Source: Endoryza foliicola
GTDB taxonomy: Bacteria > Bacteroidota > Bacteroidia > Chitinophagales > Chitinophagaceae
Direction of reading: 5' to 3'
Assembly (NCBI GenBank): GCA_965226965.1
Contig: OZ245715.1
Location: 1,922,001 to 1,986,000, forward strand
Length of the DNA: 64,000 bases
In this document: positions 1 to 7,872 of the stretch, in pieces
How the letters are laid out: each line of letters opens with the position of its first letter
How positions within the stretch are numbered: position 1 is the stretch's first letter
The notes under the pieces: model-generated
Databases searched by the model: none
What the model was told of the DNA's origin: nothing
The model's input: the letters and a program-made list of their open reading frames with translations, nothing else
Program-made: the position numbers and the translations under genes

Positions 1-399
1 CAAGGTAGGATTTACTACCACAATGGTTCTGCAGTAAGGGTTATAGTAACTGTTCCATGACCAGAAATTGTTGAAATACATATTCCAGCCCGATCCGTAG
101 TAGCCAATGTAGGGATTATAAGTGTACCCATTGTAAAGGTTCCAATCGTAATCGTCGAAATAACTCCAACGGTATGGATTTCTGGAACGCATTCTCAGCC
201 AACGCTCATCGGAACGATCGCTCTCGTAATTAGAGGCATTGTATCTGTTGGGATTGTCTTTCTTGGCTTCCACATATTCATCAGCACCACGAGCAGGTGA
301 GTAGTACACGTCGTCGGGTGTTTGTGTGGTTTTATACATGCCGGTACAGCTGGTTAGGCTTACGGCAGCTATAAGGATAAGTAAAGATGGGGACTTCAT
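1..399 (-). CDS. Tyr/Asn/Trp-rich lipoprotein, 3' end outside window
   Basis: Only the first 133 codons are visible; translation starts at the ATG complementary to 397-399 and runs off position 1 without a stop. The N-terminus is a type II signal peptide with lipobox LTSC, so Cys18 should be lipidated and the protein anchored to a membrane, probably the outer one as is usual in Bacteroidota. After a short polar stretch the sequence becomes low in complexity and strikingly rich in Tyr, Asn, Trp, Asp and Gly (about residues 74-125). I recognise no family. The composition suggests a flexible, aromatic-rich surface segment, but that is inference. The gene is divergent from proS with a 165-bp gap. 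Confidence 0.75.
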   Translation of the reverse strand, partial: MKSPSLLILIAAVSLTSCTGMYKTTQTPDDVYYSPARGADEYVEAKKDNPNRYNASNYESDRSDERWLRMRSRNPYRWSYFDDYDWNLYNGYTYNPYIGYYGSGWNMYFNNFWSWNSYYNPYCRTIVVVNPTL

Positions 400-432
400 A
401 ACAATGGTTTTAATAGTTTAGATACGAAGTGC

Positions 433-440
433 TACTTTTG
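433..440 (+). promoter_or_regulatory. Candidate -7 promoter element (TACTTTTG) upstream of proS
   Basis: TACTTTTG matches the Bacteroidota -7 consensus TAnnTTTG. No TTTG lies at the expected 19-21 nt upstream, so only half of the promoter is supported. A start near 444 would give proS a leader of about 120 nt in which I see no strong hairpin. Confidence 0.4.
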
Positions 441-564
441 CGCTCGTACTAAATTACAATAAAAAGACAGCCAAAGCTAGTATTTTATTGCAGCGGGGAT
501 GTTAAAGTTTGTATAAGGTACTCAGCAACAATAAGAACCAATTAATTAGAAACAAGAAAGCAAC

Positions 565-2043
565 ATGAGCAAAGAAATTACGTCGAGGTCGCAGGACTAT
601 TCACAGTGGTATAATGATTTGATTATCAAGGGTAATTTGGCTGATTATTCAGCCGTTCGCGGATGTATGGTGATCAAGCCGTACGGATATGCACTTTGGG
701 AAAACATGCGCGATGCACTCGATAAGATGTTTAAAGACACCGGACACGTAAATGCTTATTTCCCGCTTTTCGTACCCAAAAGCCTGTTTGAAGCCGAAGA
801 AAAGAACGCTGAAGGTTTCGCCAAAGAATGCGCTGTAGTTACCCACTACCGCCTTAAATCAGACCCCAATAAGAAAGGTGGTTTAATGGTAGACCCCGAT
901 GCCCGCCTCGAAGAAGAATTGGTGGTTCGCCCTACCAGTGAAGCTATTATTTGGAATACCTATAAAAATTGGATTCAATCTTACCGTGATCTGCCCATTT
1001 TGATCAACCAGTGGGCAAACGTAGTTCGCTGGGAAATGCGCACGCGCCTGTTCCTGCGCACGGCTGAATTCCTCTGGCAAGAAGGTCATACTGCCCACGC
1101 TACTGCTCAAGAAGCAGTTGCTGAAACCGTTCAAATGCTGAACGTGTATGCCGATTTCGTAGAGAATTGGATGGCATTACCTGTAATCAAAGGGGTGAAG
1201 TCAGAAAGCGAACGCTTCGCTGGGGCCGTTGATACTTATTGTATCGAAGCCTTGATGCAAGATGGGAAAGCACTACAAGCCGGAACTTCTCACTTCCTTG
1301 GTCAAAACTTTGCAAAGGCCTTCGACGTGAAATTCTCTGATAAAGAAAACAAATTAGAATACGTTTGGGCTACCAGTTGGGGCGTTAGTACCCGCCTGAT
1401 CGGGGCCCTTGTAATGGCGCACAGTGATGATGATGGTTTGATCCTTCCTCCAAGAATTGCTCCTCACCAAGTGGTGATCGTGCCAATTTATAAAGGCGAT
1501 GAACAAAAAGCATTGATCGACGCAAAAGTTGCAGCACTTACAAGAGAATTGAAGGCAGCAGGCATTCGTGTAAAATACGATGACAACGACAATGCCCGTC
1601 CGGGTTGGAAATTCGCGGAATACGAAATGAAAGGAGTGCCCGTGCGTATTGCAATTGGTGCACGCGATTTGGAAAACAATACCGTTGAACTAGCAAGAAG
1701 AGATACCAAAGAAAAGCAAACCGTGTCACTCGACGGATTGGCGCAACGCATCATTTCTTTGCTTGACGATGTTCAACAAAATATCTATAACAAAGCCAAA
1801 GCATATCAAGAATCGCATATCACCCCTGCCGATACTTGGGAAGAGTTTGAAAACTTAGTGAATACAAAGGGTGGATTTATTGCTGCTCATTGGGATGGTA
1901 CACCCGAAACGGAAGCCAGAATCAAAGAACTGACCAAAGCAACCATTCGTTGTATACCGTTGGATAATAAGCAAGAAGAAGGAAAGTGTATACTAACAGG
2001 AAAGCCTAGTACACAAAGAGTCCTTTTTGCTCAAGCATACTAA
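565..2043 (+). CDS. proS: Prolyl-tRNA synthetase, archaeal/eukaryal type (ProS type 3)
   Basis: Charges tRNA-Pro with proline in the cytoplasm. The 492-residue protein has class II synthetase landmarks: the VRPTSE segment (121-126), motif 2 with RWEMRTR (155-161) and RTAEFLWQEGHTAHAT (165-180), an anticodon-binding domain after about residue 300, and a C-terminal zinc-ribbon-like domain ending in VLFAQAY. It lacks the large editing insertion of the E. coli-type enzyme, and its length fits the short archaeal/eukaryal-like ProRS common in Bacteroidota. The ATG at 565 gives the usual N-terminus (MSKEITSRSQDYSQWYNDLI). A strong terminator follows 6 bp after the stop, so the gene looks monocistronic. 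Confidence 0.97.
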   Translation: MSKEITSRSQDYSQWYNDLIIKGNLADYSAVRGCMVIKPYGYALWENMRDALDKMFKDTGHVNAYFPLFVPKSLFEAEEKNAEGFAKECAVVTHYRLKSDPNKKGGLMVDPDARLEEELVVRPTSEAIIWNTYKNWIQSYRDLPILINQWANVVRWEMRTRLFLRTAEFLWQEGHTAHATAQEAVAETVQMLNVYADFVENWMALPVIKGVKSESERFAGAVDTYCIEALMQDGKALQAGTSHFLGQNFAKAFDVKFSDKENKLEYVWATSWGVSTRLIGALVMAHSDDDGLILPPRIAPHQVVIVPIYKGDEQKALIDAKVAALTRELKAAGIRVKYDDNDNARPGWKFAEYEMKGVPVRIAIGARDLENNTVELARRDTKEKQTVSLDGLAQRIISLLDDVQQNIYNKAKAYQESHITPADTWEEFENLVNTKGGFIAAHWDGTPETEARIKELTKATIRCIPLDNKQEEGKCILTGKPSTQRVLFAQAY

Positions 2044-2049
2044 GAAAAG

Positions 2050-2071
2050 CCCCGCAACTGCGGGGTTTTTT
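2050..2071 (+). terminator. Intrinsic terminator of proS
   Basis: CCCCGC (2050-2055), loop AACT, GCGGGG (2060-2065), then six T. It begins 6 bp after the proS stop codon. Confidence 0.93.
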
Positions 2072-2134
2072 AATGCCCTAATTTCTATTTCTAATTCTTG
2101 TTTTTTTCCTACATTTAGTTCAAATATTTTACTC

Positions 2135-2572
2135 ATGGACCAAAACTCAAACCAAGATCTGCTTAACGACTCCTTATCGGTCAATAGATCTATTTCCTCC
2201 AACTTTCTTAGTGCCGCAAAATGGGGTAGATTTACCGCCATCTCTTTGCTCGTAGTTCTTACACTTGCTGCTATTTTTCTTGCCATTGGCGGTACCAGTT
2301 TCTTAGATCAATTGTCATCGGTTCTTCCAGGGATAGAAACGAATTACGCCTCCGTTATATTGGTCGCAATCTTTTTTATCATTTTGATCGCCGGGCTTTT
2401 GCTGTTCATAATGCTTAGGGCGTATAATCATTTGAAAGTCGCCCTTGAAACAAGAGACATGGTAGCGTTCACGAATGGATGGCGCTATTTAAAGATCTAT
2501 TTTTTGATTTATGGCGTTTTTACATTGATTAGTATTTTCTCAATCATTCAATCACTTACAACACTTTTTTAA
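2135..2572 (+). CDS. Small two-to-three-helix membrane protein, DUF5362-like
   Basis: A 145-residue integral membrane protein when read from the ATG at 2135 (MDQNSNQDLL). An earlier in-frame ATG at 2027 lies inside proS and across its terminator, so I reject it. The sequence has an acidic/polar N-terminus, then AKWGRFTAISLLVVLTLAAI leading into a first hydrophobic segment, with further hydrophobic segments around a VILVAIFFIILIAGLLLFIM stretch and near the C-terminus. The AKWGR motif and layout are shared with the next gene (2575-2979), indicating tandem paralogues. They resemble small Bacteroidota membrane proteins classed as DUF5362, but the assignment is from memory. Function unknown. The gene ends 2 bp before its paralogue starts. 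Confidence 0.75.
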   Translation: MDQNSNQDLLNDSLSVNRSISSNFLSAAKWGRFTAISLLVVLTLAAIFLAIGGTSFLDQLSSVLPGIETNYASVILVAIFFIILIAGLLLFIMLRAYNHLKVALETRDMVAFTNGWRYLKIYFLIYGVFTLISIFSIIQSLTTLF

Positions 2573-2574
2573 AT

Positions 2575-2979
2575 ATGGAAACAAATAACAACGACAATCT
2601 ATTTGATCTAGAGTTTGATCAAATAATAAAATCTCACATGGAATCCATAGCAAAATGGGGTCGTATAATTGCTTATGTTGCATTCGCTTCCTATGCTGTC
2701 AATATTGTGGTGATTATATTTGGAAAAAATGTAGCAGGCTCTATGGCAGGCGGATTGGCCGGAGCAATTTTTACAGCAATCTTGGGCGGTATACTTAACT
2801 ACTTCCTATTAAAGTTCTCCAATCATACATTAATGGCTATCGCAAACAATAGCGAACTCGATATGGAGAAAGCGGCCGAGAATCTGAATTACTATAATAA
2901 AATGACCGGCATTTTATTAATAATCGTGTTTTCGTTTATGGTATTGGCCTTTGTTTTTGCGGGCCTTTTCAGCAGGTAA
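2575..2979 (+). CDS. Small membrane protein, paralogue of the preceding gene
   Basis: A 134-residue protein with an acidic N-terminus (METNNNDNLFDLEFDQII) and the motif IAKWGRIIAYVAFASYAVNI, comparable to AKWGRFTAISLLV in the gene just upstream. Hydrophobic segments follow at about 33-53, 63-85 and 110-130. The two genes are 2 bp apart and must be co-transcribed. Both keep the helix-flanking AKWGR box, so they may form a hetero-oligomer, which is inference. Function unknown; DUF5362-like at best. A bidirectional terminator separates it from the convergent RDD gene. Confidence 0.75.
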   Translation: METNNNDNLFDLEFDQIIKSHMESIAKWGRIIAYVAFASYAVNIVVIIFGKNVAGSMAGGLAGAIFTAILGGILNYFLLKFSNHTLMAIANNSELDMEKAAENLNYYNKMTGILLIIVFSFMVLAFVFAGLFSR

Positions 2980-2997
2980 AATCAAAGCATACTCGAT

Positions 2998-3030
2998 AAA
3001 AAAGGGCGATCATAGGACCGCCCTTTTTTT
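2998..3030. terminator. Bidirectional terminator between convergent genes
   Basis: AAAAAAGGGCG (2998-3008) pairs with CGCCCTTTTTTT (3019-3030), giving U-runs in both directions. The TTA at 3029-3031 is also the stop codon of the minus-strand RDD gene, so the terminator overlaps the end of that gene. Confidence 0.88.
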
Positions 3031-3796
3031 ATCTGGTAGAATAGTAATTGTAATCTTTTAGTAAGGTTTCCAAAAACTGCAAGCTGTCTTGGTCCGACTG
3101 AATGTTTAACTTTGATTTAATTCTATCAGCAATCCTTAAACTAAGATTGAAATCATCATTTCTCTTAACATTGTTGATGATCGACTTTAAAGTATTGATA
3201 TCACGATCACTCAATTGCATTACTTCTTTGTACATCGGTTGGTAGGTGGCCTCTACTTCCGTAAATACGGTGTCTTCCCAACTGGTGTTGTTTTTGGTTT
3301 CAATAACCATGGTACCTGCAATTAAATCACCAATTCGCTGACTCTTTGGCGTAACAATAACAGCAAAAAGTCCTCCGGCTATTAATGGAAATGTCCACCA
3401 GGGCATCTCATTCGCAACGATCAGCCCAATAATGGTTACCGGAAAATCTAATGTACGAAAGGCCCAACGTAACAAATACTGACCGAAGCTGGGTTGGCCA
3501 CCATCTATGGTAATTACCTGTAGTTGAAACACCATTTTTCCGATACTCCTGCCGTTAAAGAATTGTTCCATAAATAAATGGTAGAACACCGGAACCAAGC
3601 TGAACAACATGTATAAAATATTCTTCTCTTCAAAAACTCCGGTAATAATATCTCCTCCTAAGGCCAGCGCCAAAAGCCTCAAATATACATAGCTAATCAA
3701 AAGATCAATCATCCAAGCAAACATCCTTTTGTGGAAGGGAGCTACTTGAAATTCAAGCTCAATATTGAACCCTGTATCTAATTTTACTGCCGGCAT
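3029..3796 (-). CDS. RDD family membrane protein
   Basis: 255 residues from the ATG complementary to 3794-3796 (MPAVKLDTGFNIELEFQVAP). A longer in-frame reading to 4042 would run into the divergent gene and is unlikely. It has the RDD layout: KRMFAWMIDLLISYVYLRLL with the conserved Asp in helix 1, a second helix region, NGRSIGKMVF before the third, and the TPKSQRIGDLIAGTMVIET ending. A soluble C-terminal extension of about 80 residues (DRDINTLKSIINNVKRNDDF) is predicted helical. RDD proteins are thought to act in transport or membrane-stress roles, but this family member has no established function. It is divergent from the SpoIIM-MoxR-DUF58 operon, an association that recurs in Bacteroidota. 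Confidence 0.88.
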   Translation of the reverse strand: MPAVKLDTGFNIELEFQVAPFHKRMFAWMIDLLISYVYLRLLALALGGDIITGVFEEKNILYMLFSLVPVFYHLFMEQFFNGRSIGKMVFQLQVITIDGGQPSFGQYLLRWAFRTLDFPVTIIGLIVANEMPWWTFPLIAGGLFAVIVTPKSQRIGDLIAGTMVIETKNNTSWEDTVFTEVEATYQPMYKEVMQLSDRDINTLKSIINNVKRNDDFNLSLRIADRIKSKLNIQSDQDSLQFLETLLKDYNYYSTR

Positions 3797-3898
3797 TTTT
3801 ATTCTATAATTTCGTGCTTCGGTGCGAGGTTTACCGTAATTTAGGAGTATATTTATTGTATAAAAGTAACACTTGAATCTTTTAAATCCTAATGAGCG

Positions 3899-4867
3899 GT
3901 GCGAGAAGGTCTCTTTATCAAGAAAAATATCGAAAAGTGGAAGCAGTATCAGTATAGAAAAGCGAATGATCCTGACGAAATGGCCAATCAATTCACCGAA
4001 TTGGTCAACGACCTCGGCTATGCAAAAACGTTCTATCCACATAGCAAAGTAACTACCTACCTGAATGGCTTGGCCTCTCGAATCTATTTAGGTATCTATA
4101 AGAACAAAAAAGAACGCATCTCCAGAATTTGGCGTTTCTGGTCAACCGAACTACCCCTCATCGTTCGCAAACATCATCGAGAATTAACAATAGCGTTTGG
4201 CATCTTTCTGCTCTTCTCCATTTTTGCGGCTTTTTCAGCAGCAAACGATAATAGCTTCGTGGCCGGAATATTAGGCGATGATTATGTGGAAATGACCCAA
4301 GATAATATTGCAAAAGGGGATCCTTTTGGTGTTTATAAAGACGAACAGGCATTCATGATGTTTGTTCGAATTGCATTGAACAATATTAGAGTTGCATTTC
4401 TCACTTTTATCGGTGGCTTACTTCTTTCAATTGGTACGTCCTGGTTTTTGTTGGTGAATGGAGTAATGGTTGGCGCATTTCAATACTATTTCTTTGCAAA
4501 AGGACTAGGTTGGGCCTCAGTATTAGTTATTTGGATTCACGGTACACTAGAAATCTCTGCAATTGTTATTTCAGGTGCTGCCGGATTGATTTTAGGAAAT
4601 AGCATTTTATTTCCCGGGACCAAAACGAGACTGAATTCCTTGAAGCTAGGAGCTAAAGATGGAATTAAAGTAATGCTCGGAATTGTCCCGATGCTTCTTC
4701 TGGCTGCATTATTAGAAGGGTTTGTTACACGCCACACAGAAATGCCAAAACTATTAAGTATTTCAATTCTTACAGTTTCATTCGTATTCGTGTGTTGGTA
4801 TTTCGGTTGGTATCCTATTCAAGTAGAAAAAAGGCAAGGTATTAAAAAGGAAGAAGTGAAATTATGA
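3899..4867 (+). CDS. SpoIIM-like (stage II sporulation protein M family) membrane protein
   Basis: 322 residues from a GTG start at 3899. The start (MREGLFIKKNIEKWKQY) matches how these proteins normally begin and no ATG is available nearby. A helical N-terminal domain of about 95 residues precedes a multi-spanning domain: ELTIAFGIFLLFSIFAAF, a second block with NNIRVAFLTFIGGLLLSIGT, a conserved IHGTLEISAIVISGAAGL segment and two C-terminal helices. SpoIIM in Bacillus takes part in septal membrane remodelling. Bacteroidota do not sporulate, so the homologue probably acts in membrane remodelling or as the membrane partner of the MoxR ATPase encoded downstream. Its stop overlaps the next start by 4 bp (ATGA). 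Confidence 0.88.
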   Translation: MREGLFIKKNIEKWKQYQYRKANDPDEMANQFTELVNDLGYAKTFYPHSKVTTYLNGLASRIYLGIYKNKKERISRIWRFWSTELPLIVRKHHRELTIAFGIFLLFSIFAAFSAANDNSFVAGILGDDYVEMTQDNIAKGDPFGVYKDEQAFMMFVRIALNNIRVAFLTFIGGLLLSIGTSWFLLVNGVMVGAFQYYFFAKGLGWASVLVIWIHGTLEISAIVISGAAGLILGNSILFPGTKTRLNSLKLGAKDGIKVMLGIVPMLLLAALLEGFVTRHTEMPKLLSISILTVSFVFVCWYFGWYPIQVEKRQGIKKEEVKL

Positions 4868-5673
4868 GCATTACCCTACGGAAATACTTGCTAATGTTTT
4901 GTATGACGCTGTTCTTTCAAGTTGGAATGGCTCAGAAGAATGTATTAGACTCAATTGTAAAGAACAACTACAACGATACCCTAATTTACGATGAAGAAGT
5001 AGTGCCGGATGAAGATTTGGATGCAGATACGTCGGCTCCTTCCGTTAGGGAAAATATCATCAATGATACATTTGTATGGAAACGCCTGAACGATAGTGCT
5101 GTGACGGCACTAAAAAACAGTAAAGATTTCCGATACGCCAATGACTCTACCTATTGGAAAAAAATAATTCAGAAAGAACAGGAAACTTCAAACGACGGTT
5201 GGTTTTCCGGTAATGCACCTAAATGGCTGTCGCAACTAGGTGTTGTTTTAATCATTCTTGTATTGCTCTTTGTTGTTTATAAATTGGTCATCAATAATAG
5301 CCTCTTCGAATTTGGATCAAAAAAACCGATTGAGCAACCTGAAATTGATCTTTCGGAGGAAGGACTGCATCTTGAAAATATCGATGAACGACTAACCAAA
5401 GCAGAAAGCGAAAAAAACTACATTCTTTACTTACGGCTATCGTATATAAAAACACTTTTTCTTTTGAATGAGGCCGGAGCATTGAACTATGACAAGCAGA
5501 CTACAAATATGCAGTACGTTTTTAAAATGAGAAATCACCGACTCTACATTGAGTTTAGGAAGTTAGCATATTTGAACGATTACATTGCATATGGAGGATT
5601 CGAGATAAACGAAACTCAATTTGTAAAATTCAAAGATGAATTTTCTTTATTTCAAAGCAAACTGAATTTGTGA
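4864..5673 (+). CDS. DUF4129-type membrane protein of the MoxR operon
   Basis: 269 residues starting in the ATGA overlap with the SpoIIM-like gene. An N-terminal signal peptide (about 1-23, ending GMAQ) is followed by an acidic extracytoplasmic region of roughly 100 residues (VVPDEDLDADTSAPS), one transmembrane helix (LGVVLIILVLLFVVYKLVI) and a cytoplasmic helical C-terminus (LYLRLSYIKTLFLLNEAG, FRKLAYLNDYIAYGG). That C-terminal domain has the look of DUF4129, which in many genomes sits beside MoxR and DUF58 genes. Molecular function is unknown; a scaffold or receptor role for the module is inference. Confidence 0.8.
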   Translation: MSITLRKYLLMFCMTLFFQVGMAQKNVLDSIVKNNYNDTLIYDEEVVPDEDLDADTSAPSVRENIINDTFVWKRLNDSAVTALKNSKDFRYANDSTYWKKIIQKEQETSNDGWFSGNAPKWLSQLGVVLIILVLLFVVYKLVINNSLFEFGSKKPIEQPEIDLSEEGLHLENIDERLTKAESEKNYILYLRLSYIKTLFLLNEAGALNYDKQTTNMQYVFKMRNHRLYIEFRKLAYLNDYIAYGGFEINETQFVKFKDEFSLFQSKLNL

Positions 5674-6890
5674 GACGTATCCTAACGATATTATTTATTC
5701 TAAGCATAACGCTGATAGTGGGCTGTTCAAAAAAAGAAGAAAAAAAATTGAACAGAAATATTTCTTTGTGGAAGAACGATAAGATCCCATATGGAACCTG
5801 GTTTGCCTACAATCAATTACAATCACTTTTTCCCAAGGCTAAAATCACATCCAGTAAAAAGAGCCCATTGGAATACCCTGAAGTGCAATCGATTTTTAAC
5901 AGCGCTGAACCGGGTTCAGGGAAATCTGCAAGAATAATAATCGTTAGAGAATTCATGCCCAGCCCAAATGAGCGACAAGCCCTGCTTAATTATGTTTGGG
6001 AGGGAAACCAATTACTGCTTTCAGCTTTTGATATCGATAACAACTTCCTCGACTCCTTGAACTTGAAATTAAAAAATGCAGAGTTTTCATTTGAAGAAGA
6101 CAATGCGGCGGTTTCCAGTATCGAAAATTTTGAAACCTTCGCCCTCGACTCTTTTTACTATCCCGGATTTACCTATCGAAGCAATTTTCAAGAATACGAT
6201 AGTACCTATACCTCTATTTTAGGTAGAAATTCGAACGGGAAAGCCAATTTTGTTCGAATACAATACTCTAATGGGGGAGCCATCTACATTCACTCCAATC
6301 CTTTTGTTTTCACTAATTTCTTTCTCTTGCATAAGGACAATAGAACCTACTATGAACTTGCTTTGTCGCAATTTCCTGAACGAATTCAATCAATTGAATG
6401 GAATGAATACTTTAGGAACAATTCTTCACGCAATTCAAAGAACAGTGTGTCTAGGGCCTTATCCTGGGCATTAAAACAGCCGGCACTTGCTTTGGCGTTG
6501 CTGCTGCTGCTGATACTTTTAATATTGGTTTATTTTTTCGATACAAAACGAAAACAGCGGAAAATAGAAGAAAAGCCTCCGTTGCGCAATACCAGCCTCG
6601 ATTTCGCAAGAACAATCGGGCAATTGTATTATCAACAGCACAATAATTCAAACTTGGTGCAAAAGATGGCGCAGCATTTTTATGAGCATGTCAGAACCCA
6701 TCTCAACATACCTTCTACAAAAGTGGACGATTCTTTTGTAAGTTTAGTAGCTTTTAAAACCGGAATCGAACAGGCAGAGCTAAAATCTACTTTATATTTA
6801 ATGAAGCAATTGAGCGAGCAGCCGGAGGTTTCAGATGAAGAGGTGATACTTTTAAACAATAAACTTGAATCATTTTATAAACAGGCATAA
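5670..6890 (+). CDS. DUF4350-type lipoprotein/membrane protein of the MoxR operon
   Basis: 406 residues from GTG 5670, which overlaps the upstream stop (GTGA). The N-terminus carries a lipobox (LIVGCS, Cys19). The periplasmic region of about 250 residues includes IIIVREFMPSPNERQALLNYV and a glutamine-amidotransferase-like DUF4350 fold is expected there. One transmembrane helix at about 271-290 (PALALALLLLLILLILVYFF) is followed by a basic stop-transfer stretch and a cytoplasmic helical tail of about 110 residues. Having both a lipid anchor and a helix would tether it at both ends. Function unknown; conserved linkage with MoxR and DUF58 is its main clue. Confidence 0.8.
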   Translation: MRRILTILFILSITLIVGCSKKEEKKLNRNISLWKNDKIPYGTWFAYNQLQSLFPKAKITSSKKSPLEYPEVQSIFNSAEPGSGKSARIIIVREFMPSPNERQALLNYVWEGNQLLLSAFDIDNNFLDSLNLKLKNAEFSFEEDNAAVSSIENFETFALDSFYYPGFTYRSNFQEYDSTYTSILGRNSNGKANFVRIQYSNGGAIYIHSNPFVFTNFFLLHKDNRTYYELALSQFPERIQSIEWNEYFRNNSSRNSKNSVSRALSWALKQPALALALLLLLILLILVYFFDTKRKQRKIEEKPPLRNTSLDFARTIGQLYYQQHNNSNLVQKMAQHFYEHVRTHLNIPSTKVDDSFVSLVAFKTGIEQAELKSTLYLMKQLSEQPEVSDEEVILLNNKLESFYKQA

Positions 6891-6892
6891 AC

Positions 6893-7870
6893 ATGGAATC
6901 AAATTTTTTTGAACAAAGAACCGATTTGCAAGAATTGCAAGAAGCGGTATTCACGCTTCGATCTGAAATCGGGAAAGTAATCATCGGTCAAGAGCAAATG
7001 GTGGAATTACTTTTAGCCGCCATTTTAGCCGATGGTCATGTGTTGATTGAGGGTGTTCCGGGAGTTGCAAAAACACTCACAGCCAAACTCTTGAGTCGCA
7101 GCATTTCTGTCGATTTCTCTCGTATTCAGTTTACGCCCGATTTAATGCCAAGTGATGTAATCGGTACATCCGTATTCAACCCGAAAGATTCACAGTTTGA
7201 ATTCCGACGTGGTCCAATATTCTCTAACATCGTGCTAATTGATGAAATCAACCGTGCCCCTGCAAAAACCCAGGCTGCCTTGTTTGAAGTGATGGAGGAA
7301 CGTCAAATAACCATGGACGGAACCACTTATGTTCTCGACAACCCTTTCATGGTAGTGGCCACTCAAAACCCAATTGAGCAAGAAGGTACCTACCACCTTC
7401 CCGAAGCTCAACTAGATCGATTTCTTTTTAAGATTTTGGTAAGTTACCCCACTCAAGAACAAGAATTGCAAATTCTGCAGAATCAACATACCAATAACAT
7501 GGCCACAATGGTTGATCAGGTAACGCATGTGCTCAATCACCAGCAAATTGAATCACTACGATTACAAGTTCGAAAAATTCATATTGAAGAGAAACTCTTG
7601 CATTTCATTACAGCTATCACTACCAATACAAGAACAAATAAGTCTATTTATTTAGGGGCTTCACCGCGTGCCTCAATCGGAATAATGAATGCTGCAAAAG
7701 CGATTGCTGCAATGGAAGGGAGAGATTTTGTCACCCCTGAAGATATTGTGAAAGTGGCGACGCCGGTTCTCCGTCACAGAATCACGCTTAGCCCGGAAAA
7801 AGAAATGGAAGGTATCACAACTGATGAAGTAGTGAGTCAAATTATTCAATCTATTGAAGTGCCCAGATAA
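6893..7870 (+). CDS. MoxR family AAA+ ATPase
   Basis: A 325-residue cytoplasmic AAA+ ATPase. Visible motifs are Walker A GVPGVAKT (54-61), Walker B IVLIDEINRAP (113-123), the sensor 1 strand ending ATQNP (156-160), the LPEAQLDRF signature (169-177) and a sensor 2/lid domain with GASPRASIGIM. MoxR ATPases act as chaperone-like machines that insert cofactors or mature partner proteins, usually together with a vWA-like protein; here the partner is the DUF58 protein 2 bp downstream. Spacing of 2 bp on either side places it in one operon with the SpoIIM, DUF4129 and DUF4350 genes. Confidence 0.95.
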   Translation: MESNFFEQRTDLQELQEAVFTLRSEIGKVIIGQEQMVELLLAAILADGHVLIEGVPGVAKTLTAKLLSRSISVDFSRIQFTPDLMPSDVIGTSVFNPKDSQFEFRRGPIFSNIVLIDEINRAPAKTQAALFEVMEERQITMDGTTYVLDNPFMVVATQNPIEQEGTYHLPEAQLDRFLFKILVSYPTQEQELQILQNQHTNNMATMVDQVTHVLNHQQIESLRLQVRKIHIEEKLLHFITAITTNTRTNKSIYLGASPRASIGIMNAAKAIAAMEGRDFVTPEDIVKVATPVLRHRITLSPEKEMEGITTDEVVSQIIQSIEVPR

Positions 7871-7872
7871 GA

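Noticed and set aside
2027..2134. Upstream ATG for the first DUF5362-like gene
   Set aside because: It starts inside proS and crosses its terminator; the residues it would add are not membrane-protein-like, and ATG 2135 fits better.
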